Below are positions 62,279 through 64,000 of a stretch of DNA of 64,000 nt, piece by piece; the stretch's first letter is position 1; each line of letters starts with the position of its first letter. The stretch comes from Nostoc sp. UHCC 0302 (GTDB lineage: Bacteria > Cyanobacteriota > Cyanobacteriia > Cyanobacteriales > Nostocaceae), in contig NZ_CP151099.1 in the NCBI RefSeq assembly GCF_038096175.1, forward strand, positions 2,916,501-2,980,500, written 5' to 3'. The notes beneath the pieces were generated by a model. It saw only the letters and a list, made by a program, of their open reading frames with translations. It had not been told where the DNA came from and did not search any database. Made by a program: the position numbers and the translations under genes.

Positions 62279-62640
62279 TGATTGAAATTGTTGATAGCGA
62301 TCGCTGTATCGGCTGTGATATCTGCGTGAAAGTTTGTCCGCGCGATGTCTTCGATTCCGGAAACGATGGAATAGCCGTAATTGCTCGTAAATCAGATTGT
62401 CAGACTTGTTTTTTGTGCGAGTTGTATTGCCCTGTTGATGCGCTTTATGTCTCGCCTTATGCCGAACTGGACGATGAGGTTGATACAGAACAGTTAATTA
62501 CCCAAAACTTGCTGGGTAGTTACACCCGTAACATGGGTTGGCATCATGGCAAAATGGGAGGCACTGACAAAGATCCAACTCAACAACTTAGAATTTTGAA
62601 CAGGGCAAGGCAGGATAATGCAAAATTGAATGAAACATAA
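62278..62640 (+). CDS. AprB-like ferredoxin with two 4Fe-4S clusters
   Basis: 120 aa. CIGCDICVKVCP (about 13-24) and CQTCFLCELYCP (about 41-52) each provide four cysteines for two 4Fe-4S clusters. The long C-terminal tail (TRNMGWHHGKMGGTDKDPTQ) is typical of AprB-like subunits and not of simple ferredoxins. It carries electrons to or from the AprA-like flavoprotein encoded just before it. The start ATG overlaps the stop of that gene. A double hairpin terminator follows after about 60 nt. Confidence 0.88.
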   Translation: MIEIVDSDRCIGCDICVKVCPRDVFDSGNDGIAVIARKSDCQTCFLCELYCPVDALYVSPYAELDDEVDTEQLITQNLLGSYTRNMGWHHGKMGGTDKDPTQQLRILNRARQDNAKLNET

Positions 62641-62701
62641 GCAGCAAGGTTTTACCCTCTTTCGCGGAATTCCCCACAAAGTTTACGCGGTGGCGAACTT
62701 T

Positions 62702-62754
62702 AGGCAAAAAGAGGTAAAATCAAGGCTTTTAACCCGCTTAGGCGGGTTTTGCCT
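62702..62754. terminator. Nested hairpin terminator after the AprAB-like genes
   Basis: Outer arms AGGCAAAA (62702-62709) and TTTTGCCT (62747-62754); inner arms AACCCGC (62731-62737) and GCGGGTT (62742-62748). It lies between two convergent genes and can serve both directions. Confidence 0.65.
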
Positions 62755-62788
62755 GTGTAGCCGTGACTTCCAGTCGCCTAGTACAAGA

Positions 62789-63772
62789 TTACTGATGCCC
62801 TAGTATAGGATGGGGTGTGTAAGGTTCTTCTAAAAATTTGCGCTCTTCATCAGAAAGCTCTAAATCCACTGCCTCCACAGCCTCTTTAAGATGTTCTATC
62901 TTACTAGCGCCAATTATCGGAGATGTCACACCTGGTTGATGCAATAGCCAAGCTAGGGCAATTTGTGTGGGTTTCACACCCCGTTTTGCAGCTAATTCAA
63001 CTACGCGATCGACTACTTTAAAATCTGAATCTTGATAGTAGAGATTGTGAGCAAATTCGTCAGTTTTTGCCCGCAGTGTTTGGCCATGATCTGACTTGCT
63101 GCGATTCCCTGCTAAAAAGCCCCGCGCCAAGGGACTCCAAGGAATAATACCAATCCCTTGATCTAGGGCTAAGGGTATTACTTCTCGTTCTTCTTCCCGA
63201 TAAACTAGGTTGTAGTGATTTTGAATTGATACAAAACGAGTCCAGCCGTGAATGTCTGCTGTATAAAGGGCTTTAGCAAACTGCCATGCGTAAACACTAG
63301 AAATTCCTAAGTAACGGACTTTACCTGCTTTGACAATATCATGCAGTGCTTCTAGGGTTTCTTCGATTGGTGTTTCATAATCCCAACGGTGAATTTGGTA
63401 CAAGTCTACATAATCAGTCTGTAGCCGCCGTAAAGAAGCATCAATGCTATCAAAAATATGTTTGCGAGATAGTCCTCGGTCATTAGGCCCATCGCCGACT
63501 TTACCATGTACTTTAGTAGCAATCACAACTTGATCTCGTTTGGCAAAGTCTTTCAGCGCTCGTCCGACAATTTCTTCACTAGCACCCAAGGAATAGACAT
63601 CGGCGGTATCAAAGAAATTAATCCCCAATTCCAAAGCCAGTTTGATAAATGGACGACTTTCTTCTTCTTCTAATACCCATTCGCGCAATTTACGCGAACC
63701 ATAAGTCATCGTGCCTAGTGTAATACGGGATACTTTTAGCCCAGTTTTGCCAAGATTTACATATTTCGTCAT
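62789..63772 (-). CDS. Aldo/keto reductase
   Basis: 327 aa. GINFFDTADVYSLGASEEIV holds the catalytic Asp and Tyr, VVIATKVHGKVGDGPNDRGL the Lys, and LYQIHRWDYETPIEETLEAL the His. PTQIALAWLLHQPGVTSPII, then GASKIEHLKE, is the NADP-binding end. This is the 'AKR, YajO/YakC-like' soluble group, which reduces various aldehydes and ketones; the substrate is unknown. The start MTKYVNLGKTGLKVSRITLG is standard. It converges with the AprAB-like genes. The last 228 nt of the window hold no clear gene; an open frame from an ATG at 63942 runs off the end and cannot be judged. Confidence 0.92.
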   Translation of the reverse strand: MTKYVNLGKTGLKVSRITLGTMTYGSRKLREWVLEEEESRPFIKLALELGINFFDTADVYSLGASEEIVGRALKDFAKRDQVVIATKVHGKVGDGPNDRGLSRKHIFDSIDASLRRLQTDYVDLYQIHRWDYETPIEETLEALHDIVKAGKVRYLGISSVYAWQFAKALYTADIHGWTRFVSIQNHYNLVYREEEREVIPLALDQGIGIIPWSPLARGFLAGNRSKSDHGQTLRAKTDEFAHNLYYQDSDFKVVDRVVELAAKRGVKPTQIALAWLLHQPGVTSPIIGASKIEHLKEAVEAVDLELSDEERKFLEEPYTPHPILGHQ

Positions 63773-64000
63773 ACGGTTTGCTCTACTTTTTGTTGGGATG
63801 CTTATCTATAGCCTTTTGACATTGATTTGCCTAGAGTATTGCAAAGCTATGAGCATTGCTTTGCAAAAGCCAGGATACAAAATACTATATATCAATCGAC
63901 TTGCCGGAGTTAACAGCTATAATATTAAGAATTGCATATAAATGAGAAATAAGGAACCGGGAAATCTTTGGGAGACGAGGCTGTTGGTAAAATCTCTCGG

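Noticed and set aside
63711-63941. 76-aa plus-strand frame at the window end
   Set aside because: Overlaps the start of the aldo/keto reductase antisense, with no ribosome binding site and no domain.

Overview
The window comes from a filamentous, heterocyst-type cyanobacterium (Nostocales, most like Nostoc). The grounds are scattered HIP1 octamers (GCGATCGC), a PEP-CTERM protein, a GumC/Wzc-type chain-length kinase, an NHLM peptide-export system, TTCCCTG-type heptad repeats, and dispersed GC-rich repeats of the kind known from Nostoc. It is accessory DNA, either a large plasmid or a plasmid-like chromosomal region: a KilA-N protein, a ribbon-helix-helix protein, HU, a winged-helix Rep-like protein and many insertion sequences, with no rRNA or tRNA seen.

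Layout. 1-4.4 kb: small and decayed frames, a Wzc-like polysaccharide kinase and an IS4 transposase tail. 4.3-11.2 kb: a broken plasmid-type protein, a MITE-like element, a lamin-tail protein with three 61-residue repeats, a PEP-CTERM protein, an AIPR-like protein and two gene stumps meeting head to head. 11.4-15.6 kb: an MgtA-type P-ATPase, the tail of a baeRF-like gene and an IS701 element. 15.7-20.4 kb: HU, a divergent operator region, and a plus-strand run of RHH, coiled-coil, KilA-N and Rep-like genes. 20.4-28.5 kb: two further copies of the Rep-like gene's 3' end lie downstream and bracket cargo, including a broken REP-type transposase and a CHAT-AAA plus AAA-TM pair (a defence or cell-death candidate). 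28.5-38.1 kb: small proteins, then an IS-dense stretch. An IS4 element comes first, then an IS630 that sits 5 nt inside a sigma factor gene, then an ISKra4 carrying a nested ISL3. A second copy of the sigma gene's 3' end follows. 38.3-47.6 kb: a 155-nt structured repeat, a double-glycine leader peptide, a purine permease, a fused 1747-residue NHLM peptidase/ABC exporter and its HlyD-type partner. 48.3-51.7 kb: small proteins and stumps (GFA, perhaps lactate dehydrogenase, a substrate-binding protein, IS1634). 51.6-63.8 kb: an organosulfur/sulfonate island with an SfnB-like and an LLM flavin monooxygenase, an SsuA-like binding protein split by IS630, a nitroreductase, a TauD stump, a D-2-hydroxyacid dehydrogenase, an AprAB-like flavoprotein/ferredoxin pair and an aldo/keto reductase.

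Three themes stand out. First, 3' ends of genes are duplicated downstream as direct repeats: the Rep-like gene (three copies), the sigma factor (two) and, at 29 bp, HU (two). This resembles elements that integrate at gene 3' ends and restore the gene. Second, a 54-nt element sits after a GGT in three transposase genes of unrelated families. In two it is exactly in frame and adds 18 residues; in the third it has gained 2 nt and breaks the frame. Third, the DNA is decaying. Several genes carry one in-frame nonsense codon, and four IS insertions can be resolved to the base, two of them restoring an uninterrupted host frame when removed in thought.
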